Assembly: GCF_009649075.1 (NCBI RefSeq)
Contig: NZ_CP045737.1
Location: 1,612,001 to 1,676,000 of the forward strand
DNA from: Aeromicrobium yanjiei
GTDB taxonomy: Bacteria > Actinomycetota > Actinomycetes > Propionibacteriales > Nocardioidaceae
Direction: 5' to 3'
DNA length: 64,000 nt
Within the stretch, counting starts at the first letter, position 1. Every line of letters starts with the position of its first letter. The notes under the pieces were generated by a model. That model was not told the origin of the DNA, did no database searches, and saw nothing but the letters and a program-made list of their open reading frames with translations. The position numbers and the translations under genes were made by a program. Positions 53,827 through 62,113 of this stretch are shown here, one piece after another.

Positions 53827-55104
53827 ATGCGACCCATCATTCCCGACTACCTGACCGATGCGCTCGCTGATGTCGAGTCGGACGTCTCGGGAGAGCTGGC
53901 GGCATACATACCCGAGCTCGCGGGAGCAGACCCTGATCGCCTCGGTGCCGTCTTCGCCACTCTGGACGGCACGATCTACGGCGCCGGCGACATCGACCAC
54001 GAGTTCACGATCCAATCGATCTCCAAACCGTTCACGTACGCGCTTGCGCTGGCTGATCGCGGTTTCCATCCGGTGCTCGACAAGGTCGGCGTCGAGCCGT
54101 CGGGGGAGGCCTTCAACCAGATCTCCCTCGAACGTGGGAGTGGGCGCCCGCTCAATCCGATGATCAACGCCGGCGCGATCACCGCGCACTCCTTGGCCGG
54201 CCCGCCAGGGCTGGATCCGGCAGGGCGGGTCGAGCGAGTGATCGACGGCTTGTCCGCGTTCGCCGGCCGACGGCTGGCGATCGACGAGGCGGTGTGCGCG
54301 TCCGAGATGAGGCACGCGCACCGCAACCTTGCCATCGCGCACATGCTCCGCAGCTACGACATCCTCACCGAGGACCCCACGGCCGTCGTCGAGGGCTACG
54401 TCCGGCAGTGCTCCGTGCTCGTCACGGTGCGGGACCTGGCCGTCATGGCCGCGACGCTTGCCAACGGCGGGGTGAATCCGCTCTCGGGTGAGCAGGTGGT
54501 CCATCGACCGGTCGTGCGTCAGGTGCTCAGCGTCATGGCCACCTGCGGAATGTACGACGCCGCAGGGGACTGGGCGACACACGTCGGCATCCCGGCGAAG
54601 AGCGGCGTGGCTGGCGGGCTCATCGGCGCATTGCCCGGACAGATCGGCATCGCCACGTTCTCACCACGGCTGGACGCGCATGGCAACAGCGTGCGGGGGG
54701 TGTCCTTGTTCGAACAGTTCTCGTCCGATGCGGGCCTGCACGTGATGGAGGTGCCGGAGTCTGCGCCCTCGGTCGTGCGATCGAACCGCGTCGATGGCGA
54801 CCGATCGGATGCCGTCCGGGTGATCCAGCTGCAAGGGGGAATCCGCTTCGCCGGCGCCGAACGAATCGTCCGTGAAGCTGCTGGCGTGTTCCCCGAGACC
54901 AGGGTGGCTCTGGATCTCACCATGGTCTACTCGATCGACGACGTGGCACGACGCATGCTGCTCGAGGTCACGCGTCGGCTCACCCTGGACGGCCACGACG
55001 TCTACCTGGTGGACCCGGAATCGATCGTGCCGGATCCCGATCCCGGCGATGGCGGCCGAGTCACCGTCGTCGAAGACCTTCACCACGTGCCTCTCGCCCT
55101 CTAG
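53827..55104 (+). CDS. glsA: glutaminase A with C-terminal STAS domain
   Basis: A 425-residue protein. The serine-dependent glutaminase domain (residues 1-300) has the SxxK pair in FTIQSISKPF (Ser64, Lys67), INAGAI and KSGVAGGLIG. The C-terminal ~100 residues (VRVIQLQGGIRFAGAERIVRE ... RVALDLTMVYSIDDVARRMLLE) form a STAS domain, as in glutaminases fused to anti-sigma-antagonist modules. It makes glutamate and ammonia from glutamine and may be regulated by STAS interactions. Shine-Dalgarno GGAGG lies before the ATG. Confidence 0.93.
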   Translation: MRPIIPDYLTDALADVESDVSGELAAYIPELAGADPDRLGAVFATLDGTIYGAGDIDHEFTIQSISKPFTYALALADRGFHPVLDKVGVEPSGEAFNQISLERGSGRPLNPMINAGAITAHSLAGPPGLDPAGRVERVIDGLSAFAGRRLAIDEAVCASEMRHAHRNLAIAHMLRSYDILTEDPTAVVEGYVRQCSVLVTVRDLAVMAATLANGGVNPLSGEQVVHRPVVRQVLSVMATCGMYDAAGDWATHVGIPAKSGVAGGLIGALPGQIGIATFSPRLDAHGNSVRGVSLFEQFSSDAGLHVMEVPESAPSVVRSNRVDGDRSDAVRVIQLQGGIRFAGAERIVREAAGVFPETRVALDLTMVYSIDDVARRMLLEVTRRLTLDGHDVYLVDPESIVPDPDPGDGGRVTVVEDLHHVPLAL

Positions 55105-55171
55105 AAGTCTCCGTCGTGTCGCTGAAGCCGTCTTGCCCCAGCTCGCCGTCCTCAAGTGGGACGATGGCGAC

Positions 55172-56173
55172 GTGACGAACTCCTCGCGCCCGACGATCTA
55201 CGACGTGGCGGCTCGTGCTGGGGTGTCCAAGTCCTTGGTCTCGTTGGTCCTGCGCGAGCCCGGCACCGTGAGTGAACGCCGGCGGCGCGCGGTCCTGGAG
55301 GCGATCGACGAGCTCGGGTACCGACCGAGCTCGGCGGCCGCGTCGCTGGCGGGGACACGCACCAGGACGATCGGCATGGTCGTGGAGGACTTCGCCAACC
55401 TGTGGTTCGTCGATCTGCTGCAGGGCCTGCGCGAAGTGCTGAAGCCTGAAGGGCTGCAGGTGTTGATGGGGGACAGGCAGATGACGATGTCCCCCGGTCG
55501 CGACGCGATCGACGCGTTCGTGTCGATGCGCGTGGAGGGGCTGGTGCTCGCCCTGGATCCGCCGGACGTGCTGACCGGACTGCACGGGATCCCCGCCGTC
55601 GTCGCCGGCGAGCGTGGACGGCATCCTCGCGGTGTTGCCAAGGTGGCCAACGACGATCGCTCGGGGGCGAGGCTCGCCACCAGGCACCTCATCGAGCTCG
55701 GGCACACCCGCATCGCGCACGTCACCGGCGAAGGGGGCGCGGCGCAGGTCCGGCGCGAGGCGTACGAGGCCACGATGACCGAAGCGGGTCTCGAGCCAGT
55801 GGTCGTCGGGCACGGCAACCCCACCAACGACGAGGCCGCGACCGTGGCGACGCGCGAGCTGCTCGCCGCACGCCGCGACGTGACCGCGATCTTCGCCGCC
55901 AACGACGCGATGGGGCTGGGGTGCATGGGTGCTCTGCGCGAGGTGGGTCTGTCGGTGCCGGACGACGTCTCGATCGTGGGGTACGACAACTCGCTGATCG
56001 CCCAGGCCGCGTACCTCGACATGACCACGGTCGACGACCGGAGCCTGGACGTCGGACGTGAGACCGCCCGGGTTCTCCTCGACCGGATCGGGGGAGCCAC
56101 GACGGAGGCGTCCACGCTGCTGCTCACCCCGTCGCTGATCGTGCGGTCGACGACTCGTCCAGCCGCCAGGTAG
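55172..56173 (+). CDS. LacI family transcriptional regulator
   Basis: A 333-residue LacI: the HTH TIYDVAARAGVSKSLVSLVL is at residues 8-27, with the hinge helix following (YRPSSAAASLAGTRT), and a sugar-binding-like ligand domain (IGMVVEDFANLWFVDLL; IFAANDAMGLGCMGALRE; PDDVSIVGYDNSLIAQ). GTG 55172 has GACGAT six bases upstream, suggesting a leaderless start. A perfect LacI-type palindrome lies at 56224-56235 between it and the sugar-binding protein/P450 genes, which it most likely represses. Confidence 0.95.
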   Translation: MTNSSRPTIYDVAARAGVSKSLVSLVLREPGTVSERRRRAVLEAIDELGYRPSSAAASLAGTRTRTIGMVVEDFANLWFVDLLQGLREVLKPEGLQVLMGDRQMTMSPGRDAIDAFVSMRVEGLVLALDPPDVLTGLHGIPAVVAGERGRHPRGVAKVANDDRSGARLATRHLIELGHTRIAHVTGEGGAAQVRREAYEATMTEAGLEPVVVGHGNPTNDEAATVATRELLAARRDVTAIFAANDAMGLGCMGALREVGLSVPDDVSIVGYDNSLIAQAAYLDMTTVDDRSLDVGRETARVLLDRIGGATTEASTLLLTPSLIVRSTTRPAAR

Positions 56174-56193
56174 CAGCTCTCACTTGGCAGGGG

Positions 56194-56235
56194 TTGACGT
56201 GTCCTGCATCACAGCGTACGTTTTGGAGCGCTCCA
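56194..56235 (+). promoter_or_regulatory. promoter with overlapping LacI-type operator
   Basis: TTGACG (56194-56199), a 17-base spacer and TACGTT (56217-56222) make a good promoter. The perfect palindrome TGGAGCGCTCCA, with the central CG typical of LacI-family sites, lies at 56224-56235 and covers the expected transcription start. The LacI gene upstream is the obvious regulator of the downstream lipoprotein-P450-NHL genes. Confidence 0.72.
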
Positions 56236-56302
56236 GAGTTGCGCCGAATGTCTAGACAAAGGTCGGACCGGGATCGGCAGGCTCACTGACTAGAGACGAG
56301 TG

Positions 56303-57268
56303 ATGATGAAGAAGATCGCGATGATCGGTGCAGTCGCCGCAGGGATGCTGGCGGTGACCGCGTGCAGCGGCACCGGCAAGAGCGAGGGCCCCGCCAACTC
56401 CAAGGACCTCGACCTGACCTACGCAGTCGTGACGCACGCGCCGCCCGGCGACGCGTTCTGGGACCGGGTCAAGTCCGGCGCCGAGCGGGCCGCGGACGAC
56501 TACGGGCTCACGATGACGTACTCCGGTGACCCGGATCCTGCCGAGCAGTCCAACCTCATCGACAGCGCCGTCGCGGACGGGGTCGACGGGCTCGTGGTCT
56601 CGATGGCCAACCCCGACGGCGTCAAGAGCAGCGTCGAGAAGGCTGTCGCGGCGGGCATCCCCGTGGTGACCGTGAACGCCGGGCAGGACCAGTCGAGAGC
56701 CTTCGGAGCCATCACCCACGTGGGACAGTCCGAGACCCTCGCGGGCGAGGCGGTCGGCGCTCGGATGAAGAAGGACGGCTTCTCGAACGCCGTCTGCGTC
56801 ATCCAGGTCGCAGGTGCCGTCAACCTCGAGGAGCGGTGCGCCGCTGCCAAGGGCGCGATGGGCGGCACGATGAAGAACCTCCAGGTCGACGGCACGGACG
56901 ACAGCCAGGTCACCACGACGATCACCACGCGGCTGCAGAGCGACAAGAACATCGACGTCATCCTCACGCTCGGCGGCCAGCAGGCCATCGACGCCGTGGC
57001 AGCGGTCAAGGACGCAGGCAGTGACGCGAAGGTCGTCACGTTCGACCTGTCCGAGGACGTCCTGGCGGGCATCGAGGCCGGCGAGATCCAGTGGGCTGTC
57101 GACCAGCAGCCGTTCGTGCAGGGGTTCGAGGGCATCTCGGTCCTGTATCTCAAGAGCGTCAACGGCAATGACCTCGGTGGCGGCCAGCCGATCTACTCCG
57201 GGCCCGCCTTCGTCGACTCCTCGAACGCCAAGGCCATCGCGAAGTACGCCGCCAACGGCACCCGATAG
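56303..57268 (+). CDS. sugar-type ABC substrate-binding lipoprotein
   Basis: A 321-residue periplasmic-binding-protein-like lipoprotein. Signal peptide with lipobox LAVTAC (Cys about residue 20). Then LDLTYAVVTHAPPGDAFWDRVKSGAERAADDYG and DGLVVSMANPDGVKSSVEKAVAAGIPVVTVNAG (56409-56685), matching the RbsB/XylF fold of sugar-binding proteins. No ABC ATPase or permease gene is nearby. Two ATGs at 56303 and 56306 follow a GTG. It could feed a shared transporter or sense the LacI ligand or P450 substrate. Confidence 0.92.
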   Translation: MMKKIAMIGAVAAGMLAVTACSGTGKSEGPANSKDLDLTYAVVTHAPPGDAFWDRVKSGAERAADDYGLTMTYSGDPDPAEQSNLIDSAVADGVDGLVVSMANPDGVKSSVEKAVAAGIPVVTVNAGQDQSRAFGAITHVGQSETLAGEAVGARMKKDGFSNAVCVIQVAGAVNLEERCAAAKGAMGGTMKNLQVDGTDDSQVTTTITTRLQSDKNIDVILTLGGQQAIDAVAAVKDAGSDAKVVTFDLSEDVLAGIEAGEIQWAVDQQPFVQGFEGISVLYLKSVNGNDLGGGQPIYSGPAFVDSSNAKAIAKYAANGTR

Positions 57269-57317
57269 ACCGGCGCGCACCCGCGACCTCGACGCCACCA
57301 GAGAAGGAGAACGACCG

Positions 57318-59525
57318 GTGACCACGCAGCAGGACGTCTCGAGCGTCGTCTACGACCCGTTCAGTGTCGCGTTCCAGGAAGACCCGTTCCCGGTCTACGA
57401 ACGCCTGCGGGAGGACGCCCCCGTCTACCGCAGCGAGAAGTGGGGCTTCTGGGCACTGTCGCGGTACGACGACGTCCGCGCCGCGCTGCTGGATCCGGAG
57501 ACGTTCAAGAACCATCCGGGCATCGACCTCGACGCGACGAACGACCAGGGCGGCGAGGGCAACATCCCCAACCTGGACAACCCACGCCACGACGAGATCC
57601 GCAACGTGGTCCAGCGACTGTTCATGCCGCGCAGCATCGCCCGGCTCGAGGACGCCGTCCGGCGCATCACCCGCCGGACGGTTGACGGCTTCGCCCATCG
57701 CGGGACGGCCGATCTGGCTCAGGAGCTGTCGTGGCCACTGCCCTACGAGGTGTTCTTCGACTTCCTCGGTCTGCCCGACGGAGACGACCGTGAACAGCTC
57801 ATCACCTGGTCCCACGGTTTGAAGGACCGGGTCCCGGACGACGACACACTCACGCCGTTGGCCATCCACTCCACCGTCAGCTCACGCGAGTACATCGCCG
57901 ACCTGCTCATGCAACGCCGCGTCCATCCGAGGAACGACCTGCTGACCCACGTCGTGCAGGCGGAGATCAACGGGATCCCGCTCGCCGAGCCGGAGATCGA
58001 GCAGGCCTCAGAGATCGTCGGACTGGTGTTCGGCCTGTACCTCGCCGGCATCGAGACCACCGCGGGCTTGCTGTCGACACTGTTCCAGGAGCTCGCTGCG
58101 CGCCCCGACCAGCAACGCGCCCTGCGCGAGGACCCGAGCCTGATCCGCAACGCGGTCGAGGAAGGGCTCCGGTTCCGGACGCCGTTGCAGCTGACGGTGC
58201 GGACCGCGACCCGCGACGTCGAGCTGCACGGCGTGACCATCCCGGCCGGTGACCGCGTGGCGATGGTGATCGGCGCCGCCAACCACGACCCGCGGCAGTA
58301 CGAGCGCGCGGGCGAGTTCGACGCACTGCGACCCAACGTCCGCCACCTCGGCTTCGGCGAGGGCCTGCACGGATGCCTGGGCAACCCGCTCGCACGGCTG
58401 GAAGCGCGAGTCGCGCTGGAGGAGGTGCTGCCCCGCCTGGGGGAGTACCGCATCTCCGGCCGGGTCGAGCGCTACCCGTCCACGCCCAACATGGCGGTGC
58501 TCGACCATCTCGACATCGAGTTCGACCCGGCGCACGCCTCCGCGGCGCAGTCGTCCGTGCCGAGCGCGGATCATCGGCACGCTCCGACCTCCCTGCCGAT
58601 GGTGGTCGAGGAGCGGGTCGAGGTCTCCGACCAGGTGGTGGCCCTGACCCTGACGTCGAGGGACGGCTCGGACCTGCCGCCATGGCAACCCGGCGCGCAC
58701 GTCGACCTCGTCCTCGGGGACGGCCTGGTGCGGCAGTACTCGCTCAGCGGGGATCCGGCCGATCGCTCCTGCTACCGCGTCGGGATCCTCCACGAGCCCG
58801 ACGGGCGCGGAGGCTCGACGTTCGTGCACACCAGTCTGCGTGACGGCAGCCGGGTGGAGGTCCGCGGGCCGCGCAACCACTTCGCGCTCGAGGAGTCGCC
58901 GCAGTACGTCTTCATCGCCGGCGGCATCGGCATCACGCCCATCCTGCCGATGGTCGCCCAGGCCGAGGCCGCGGGCGCGGACTGGACACTCGTGTACGGC
59001 GGGCGGACCCGGGCGACCATGGCCTTCCTGGACGAGCTCGCTGCGTACGGCGACCGGGTCGTCCTGTGGCCCCAGGACGAGCGTGGCCACATCGATCTGG
59101 ACTCGCTGCTGGGTGAACCGCGCGCCGACACCCTCGTGTACGTGTGTGGGCCCTCCCCGTTGCTGGACGCCGTCGAGGAGCGCTGCCGGGCGTGGCCGGA
59201 GAACGCCCTGCACCTGGAGCGGTTCGCTGCCAAGCCCGTGGGTGCTCCCGCGCTGGACGAACCGTTCGAGGTCGAGCTGTCACGGTCCGGACGAGTGCTC
59301 AGCGTCCCCACGGACCGCAGCGTCGTGGAGGTGCTGGACGACGCGGGCGTCGTCGTGCTGACCTCGTGCGGTGAAGGGACGTGCGGGACCTGCGAGACGC
59401 AGGTGCTGGACGGCGTGCCGGACCACCGCGACTCCGTCCTGACGCCGGCGGAGCAGCGGCGCAACGACTGCATGATGGTCTGCGTCTCCCGCTCCTGCTC
59501 GCCACGACTGGTCCTGGACCTGTGA
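57318..59525 (+). CDS. self-sufficient cytochrome P450 fused to a phthalate-dioxygenase-type reductase (CYP116B-like)
   Basis: A 735-residue three-part enzyme. P450 domain (1-400): I helix AGIETTAG, ExxR in EEGLRFR, heme loop FGEGLHGCLGNPLAR with ligand Cys353. Reductase (about 420-640): FMN site RQYSLSG, NAD(P) site GGIGITPILPM. C-terminal plant-type [2Fe-2S] ferredoxin: CGEGTCGTC at about 684-692 and the last ligand Cys in NDCMMVC. This matches the CYP116B layout (P450RhF). It hydroxylates or demethylates a substrate using NAD(P)H without other partners. GAAGGAG precedes GTG 57318. Located after the binding lipoprotein, under the LacI operator. Confidence 0.95.
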   Translation: MTTQQDVSSVVYDPFSVAFQEDPFPVYERLREDAPVYRSEKWGFWALSRYDDVRAALLDPETFKNHPGIDLDATNDQGGEGNIPNLDNPRHDEIRNVVQRLFMPRSIARLEDAVRRITRRTVDGFAHRGTADLAQELSWPLPYEVFFDFLGLPDGDDREQLITWSHGLKDRVPDDDTLTPLAIHSTVSSREYIADLLMQRRVHPRNDLLTHVVQAEINGIPLAEPEIEQASEIVGLVFGLYLAGIETTAGLLSTLFQELAARPDQQRALREDPSLIRNAVEEGLRFRTPLQLTVRTATRDVELHGVTIPAGDRVAMVIGAANHDPRQYERAGEFDALRPNVRHLGFGEGLHGCLGNPLARLEARVALEEVLPRLGEYRISGRVERYPSTPNMAVLDHLDIEFDPAHASAAQSSVPSADHRHAPTSLPMVVEERVEVSDQVVALTLTSRDGSDLPPWQPGAHVDLVLGDGLVRQYSLSGDPADRSCYRVGILHEPDGRGGSTFVHTSLRDGSRVEVRGPRNHFALEESPQYVFIAGGIGITPILPMVAQAEAAGADWTLVYGGRTRATMAFLDELAAYGDRVVLWPQDERGHIDLDSLLGEPRADTLVYVCGPSPLLDAVEERCRAWPENALHLERFAAKPVGAPALDEPFEVELSRSGRVLSVPTDRSVVEVLDDAGVVVLTSCGEGTCGTCETQVLDGVPDHRDSVLTPAEQRRNDCMMVCVSRSCSPRLVLDL

Positions 59526-60517
59526 AGGTCTCCATCGGCGCCGGGGAACGTGAATGGACTGAGCTGTTCCCTCGGGGCACCTCGAGCCCTGCGTGGATGC
59601 ACTCCGGGATCGCGGTGACCGACAGCGGCGAGGTGGTCGTGGCTTCACCCGAGGGGGACGCGATGGTCTTCCTCGATCGTGACGGCGCGGAGCTGCGCCG
59701 GGTGGCGACACCCACCACGGACCTGCACGGCATCGTGCGCGACGTCATCGACGGCCGCGACGTCTTCTGGCTCGTCGACCACGGCCACAAGTACGTCCCG
59801 GCCAGCCCGGCGTACGTCGACCACCGGGTGCAGGGGCGACTCGTTGCCGTGACTCCCGACGGAGACGTCGTCCACGAGCTTCACGCACCTGCCCACCCGG
59901 CGTACGCGCACACGGGCTGGAGCCCGACGGCCCTCGCGGTCGAGGGCGAGGACGGACGGATCTGGGTCGCCGACGGATACGGCGCTTCCCTGGTCCACGC
60001 CTACGCCCCGGACGGGTCCTGGCTGATGACCGTCGACGGAGCCGACTCCGGCACGGCCTTCGACTGTCCGCACGGCATCGTCGTGGACCAGCGCGGCCCT
60101 GAGCCGGTCCTTGTCGTGGCGGACCGGGCCAACCAGCGACTCGTCGAGCTGGGGCTCGACGGACGCACCCGCAGGGTGCTCGCCGCCGACCAGGTCTGGA
60201 GCCCATCGGGGCTCGCGATCGACGACGACCTGCTGCTGGTCACCGAGCTGTGGGGTGACCTGGTGGTGCTCGACCGCGACGGCGCGGTCGTCGACCGGGT
60301 CGCCGAACAGCCCGCGGAGCCCGAGCGTCCCGGTTGGCCCAACGCGATGGCCGACGGAGCCATGGTCCGGCCCGACGTGCGTCCCGGAGCGCTCAACAGC
60401 CCCCACGGCGTCGCAGTCGACCCGACGGATCGCTCCTGGGTGCTCACCGAGTGGTTCATCGGAGGTCGCGTCGTGCGCCTCTCGCCTCGAAGGACAGGTG
60501 CCGGCGGAACAGGTTGA
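59522..60517 (+). CDS. NHL/SMP-30-like beta-propeller protein
   Basis: A 331-residue protein made of repeated strand blocks: SGIAVTDSGEVVVASPEGD, ALAVEGEDGRIWVADGYGASLVHAYAPDG, HGIVVDQRG...LVVADRANQRLVEL, SGLAIDDDLLLVTELWGDLVVLD and HGVAVDPTDRSWVLTEW (59610-60453), the form of a six-bladed NHL or SMP-30/gluconolactonase propeller. No signal peptide. GTG overlaps the P450 stop (GTGA), so it works on the same pathway, perhaps as a hydrolase (lactonase) of the P450 product. Confidence 0.88.
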   Translation: MKVSIGAGEREWTELFPRGTSSPAWMHSGIAVTDSGEVVVASPEGDAMVFLDRDGAELRRVATPTTDLHGIVRDVIDGRDVFWLVDHGHKYVPASPAYVDHRVQGRLVAVTPDGDVVHELHAPAHPAYAHTGWSPTALAVEGEDGRIWVADGYGASLVHAYAPDGSWLMTVDGADSGTAFDCPHGIVVDQRGPEPVLVVADRANQRLVELGLDGRTRRVLAADQVWSPSGLAIDDDLLLVTELWGDLVVLDRDGAVVDRVAEQPAEPERPGWPNAMADGAMVRPDVRPGALNSPHGVAVDPTDRSWVLTEWFIGGRVVRLSPRRTGAGGTG

Positions 60518-60545
60518 CCCACGCTCGGCGTGGTGAGGCGGCGAC

Positions 60546-60551
60546 TAGTCT
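60546..60551 (+). promoter_or_regulatory. -10 element of the MarR gene
   Basis: TAGTCT followed by six bases (TCGAAC) and the ATG at 60558; leaderless start. Confidence 0.45.
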
Positions 60552-60557
60552 TCGAAC

Positions 60558-60977
60558 ATGTCCGAGCCGCCGCCGTTCAGCCCGACCATCGCACTCCTGA
60601 CGGTGGCGCGGGTGTGGGACGCTGCGCTTGCCGACGAGCTCAAGGCGTTGGGACTCACGAGCCGCAAGTACGGCCTTCTCGGACACATTCGCGGCACGCC
60701 GGGCATCTCGTTCAGCGAGCTCGCGCGCCGGTCCCGGATCACGGTGCAGAGCGTCCACACGGCCGTGGCGGGGTTCGTGCAGAACGGTCTCGTCGACGAC
60801 GACACCGCCCACGCCGGGTCCGCGTCGGCCCTGCGGGTGACCGCTGAGGGCGAGGCGCTGCTGGCGCAGGCAGCGAAGGTCGTCGACGACATCGACGGCC
60901 GGTTCGCCGATCAGCACCCCGGTCTGGTCGACGCCTTGCGGGCGCACATGGCGGAGGTGTTCGCCGCACGTCCATAA
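60558..60977 (+). CDS. MarR family transcriptional regulator
   Basis: A 139-residue MarR: LADELKALGLTSRKYGLLGHIRGTPGISFSELARRSRITVQSVHTAVAGFVQNGLV holds the winged HTH (60627-60794), with a wing at ASALRVTAEGEALL. A perfect 27-base palindrome (11-base arms) overlaps its stop codon and the start of the next gene, so it most likely represses the downstream membrane protein pair. Confidence 0.92.
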   Translation: MSEPPPFSPTIALLTVARVWDAALADELKALGLTSRKYGLLGHIRGTPGISFSELARRSRITVQSVHTAVAGFVQNGLVDDDTAHAGSASALRVTAEGEALLAQAAKVVDDIDGRFADQHPGLVDALRAHMAEVFAARP

Positions 60978-61000
60978 CCTTCAGGTAGGCTGAAGGTTAT
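60974..61000. promoter_or_regulatory. MarR-type palindromic operator with embedded -10
   Basis: ATAACCTTCAG (60974-60984) and CTGAAGGTTAT (60990-61000) are perfectly complementary around a 5-base spacer. TAGGCT (60986-60991) inside it lies seven bases before the ATG at 60999, so the operator covers the -10 of a leaderless transcript. The upstream MarR gene is the likely binder. Confidence 0.75.
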
Positions 61001-61451
61001 GGAATCGTTCTTGCTGTCCGTGCACGTGGTGGCGGGCATCCTCTTCGTCGGCCCTGTGGCCGTCGCGGCCAGTCTCTTTCCGCGGTATGCCCCCACGGCC
61101 GATGCTCCGGCGGGTCGCCCCGCGATCAGGGACGCGGGCACGGCGCGCGTGCTGCACCGCATCACCCGCAGCTACGCCGCGATGGCGCTCATCGTGCCGG
61201 TCGTCGGACTTGTCCTGGCCATGGTTCAGGGCCGGACGACCGAGGTGTGGGTCGTGGTGGCGATGGTGCTGACTGCTGTCGCGGGAGGCCTGCTCGCGCT
61301 GCAGGTCGTCCCGGCACAGTCCTCCGCCCTCGATCGTCCTGATGACGGCTCCCAGCTGCGGCGGCTCAGCATGATGGCCGGCGTCTTCAACCTGCTGTGG
61401 GTCGCGGTGGTCGTGCTCATGATCGTGCGACCCGGATCGGTGCAGGTGTGA
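60999..61451 (+). CDS. small integral membrane protein (DUF2269-like)
   Basis: A 150-residue protein with four TM helices (about 3-25, 55-75, 85-105, 122-145). FLLSVHVVAGILFVGPVAVAASLFPRY and the central VLHRITRSYAAMALIVPVVGL resemble the DUF2269-type four-helix membrane proteins. Function unknown. Its ATG lies in the MarR operator, and it overlaps the next gene (GTGA), so the pair is MarR-controlled. Confidence 0.75.
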   Translation: MESFLLSVHVVAGILFVGPVAVAASLFPRYAPTADAPAGRPAIRDAGTARVLHRITRSYAAMALIVPVVGLVLAMVQGRTTEVWVVVAMVLTAVAGGLLALQVVPAQSSALDRPDDGSQLRRLSMMAGVFNLLWVAVVVLMIVRPGSVQV

Positions 61452-61738
61452 GACCGCTGCTGCGGACGCTGAGCGTCCTGTCGGTCCTCGAGCTGATCAG
61501 TGTCGTGGTCCTGCTCGGGAACGCGGTGACGGTGCACGACCGGGCGGTCACGAGCGCGCTCGGGCCGATCCACGGCGCCCTGTACCTCGCAGTGGCCGTC
61601 ACCGCCCTGCTCGGACGTGGCCTCGGCACCAGGACGCGCGTTCTCGCGCTGATCCCGTTGCTGAGTGGTCCCCTCACGATGCGCCAGGTGTGGCGAGAGG
61701 CACAGGCGGTCCCGTCGGAGAACACCACATCTGGGTAG
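61448..61738 (+). CDS. small membrane protein (DUF3817-like)
   Basis: A 96-residue protein with three hydrophobic segments (LRTLSVLSVLELISVVVLLGNAVTV, GALYLAVAVTALLG, VLALIPLLSGPLTM), similar to the DUF3817 family of small membrane proteins by its LRxLxxxxxxELxSxxxLL start. GTG overlaps the upstream stop. Function unknown. Confidence 0.7.
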   Translation: MRPLLRTLSVLSVLELISVVVLLGNAVTVHDRAVTSALGPIHGALYLAVAVTALLGRGLGTRTRVLALIPLLSGPLTMRQVWREAQAVPSENTTSG

Positions 61739-61766
61739 TTACAAGACTGTTGTTTCCAGATAGAGT
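61739..61766 (+). promoter_or_regulatory. promoter of the riboswitch-nrdA transcript
   Basis: TTACAA (61739-61744), 16 bases, TAGAGT (61761-61766); transcription would start near 61773, right at the 5' side of the cobalamin aptamer. No NrdR box pair was recognised. Confidence 0.45.
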
Positions 61767-61772
61767 GGTCGA

Positions 61773-61982
61773 CGCAGCTGGTTCGGCTCCTCAGCCAGGG
61801 GAGTCGTGGCAACAGGGAACCCGGTGTGAATCCGGGACTGCCCCGCAGCGGTAAGTGGGAACGACCTTCGTCATCAAGCACTTGGCCCTCCAGACAACTC
61901 TGTGGCCTGGGAAGCGACGAACAGTAGGCGGCGGTGCTCCGGCACCTCCTGGCCCATGAGTCCGAAGACCTGCCAGTGCCGC
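61773..61982 (+). ncRNA. cobalamin (B12) riboswitch
   Basis: The B12-box core AACAGGGAACCCGGTGTGAA (61811-61830) followed by TCCGGGACTGCCCCGCAGCG (61831-61850) is characteristic, and the 3' part GTCCGAAGACCTGCC (61960-61974) matches the conserved end of the aptamer. A P1 stem can form between GCAGCTGG (about 61774-61781) and CCAG at 61973. It would turn nrdA off when adenosylcobalamin is available, as known for class Ia genes of streptomycetes where B12-dependent NrdJ then takes over. Confidence 0.9.
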
Positions 61983-62093
61983 ACCGTCCAGACGACGGTG
62001 TGGGTCCGCGACCTCGTGGGAAGGTCAGGGGATCTGGGTCGCTGTGTCGTCCCGTCTCCGTCACCCCTGAGCTCGGATTGCGTCCACGCACCA

Positions 62094-62110
62094 GTTCACG
62101 AGGGGTGAAC
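62094..62110 (+). promoter_or_regulatory. Shine-Dalgarno-sequestering hairpin
   Basis: GTTCAC (62094-62099) pairs with GTGAAC (62105-62110), holding GAGGG of the ribosome-binding site in its loop, 3 nt before the ATG. It is a plausible translational part of the riboswitch expression platform. Confidence 0.5.
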
Positions 62111-62113
62111 CGC

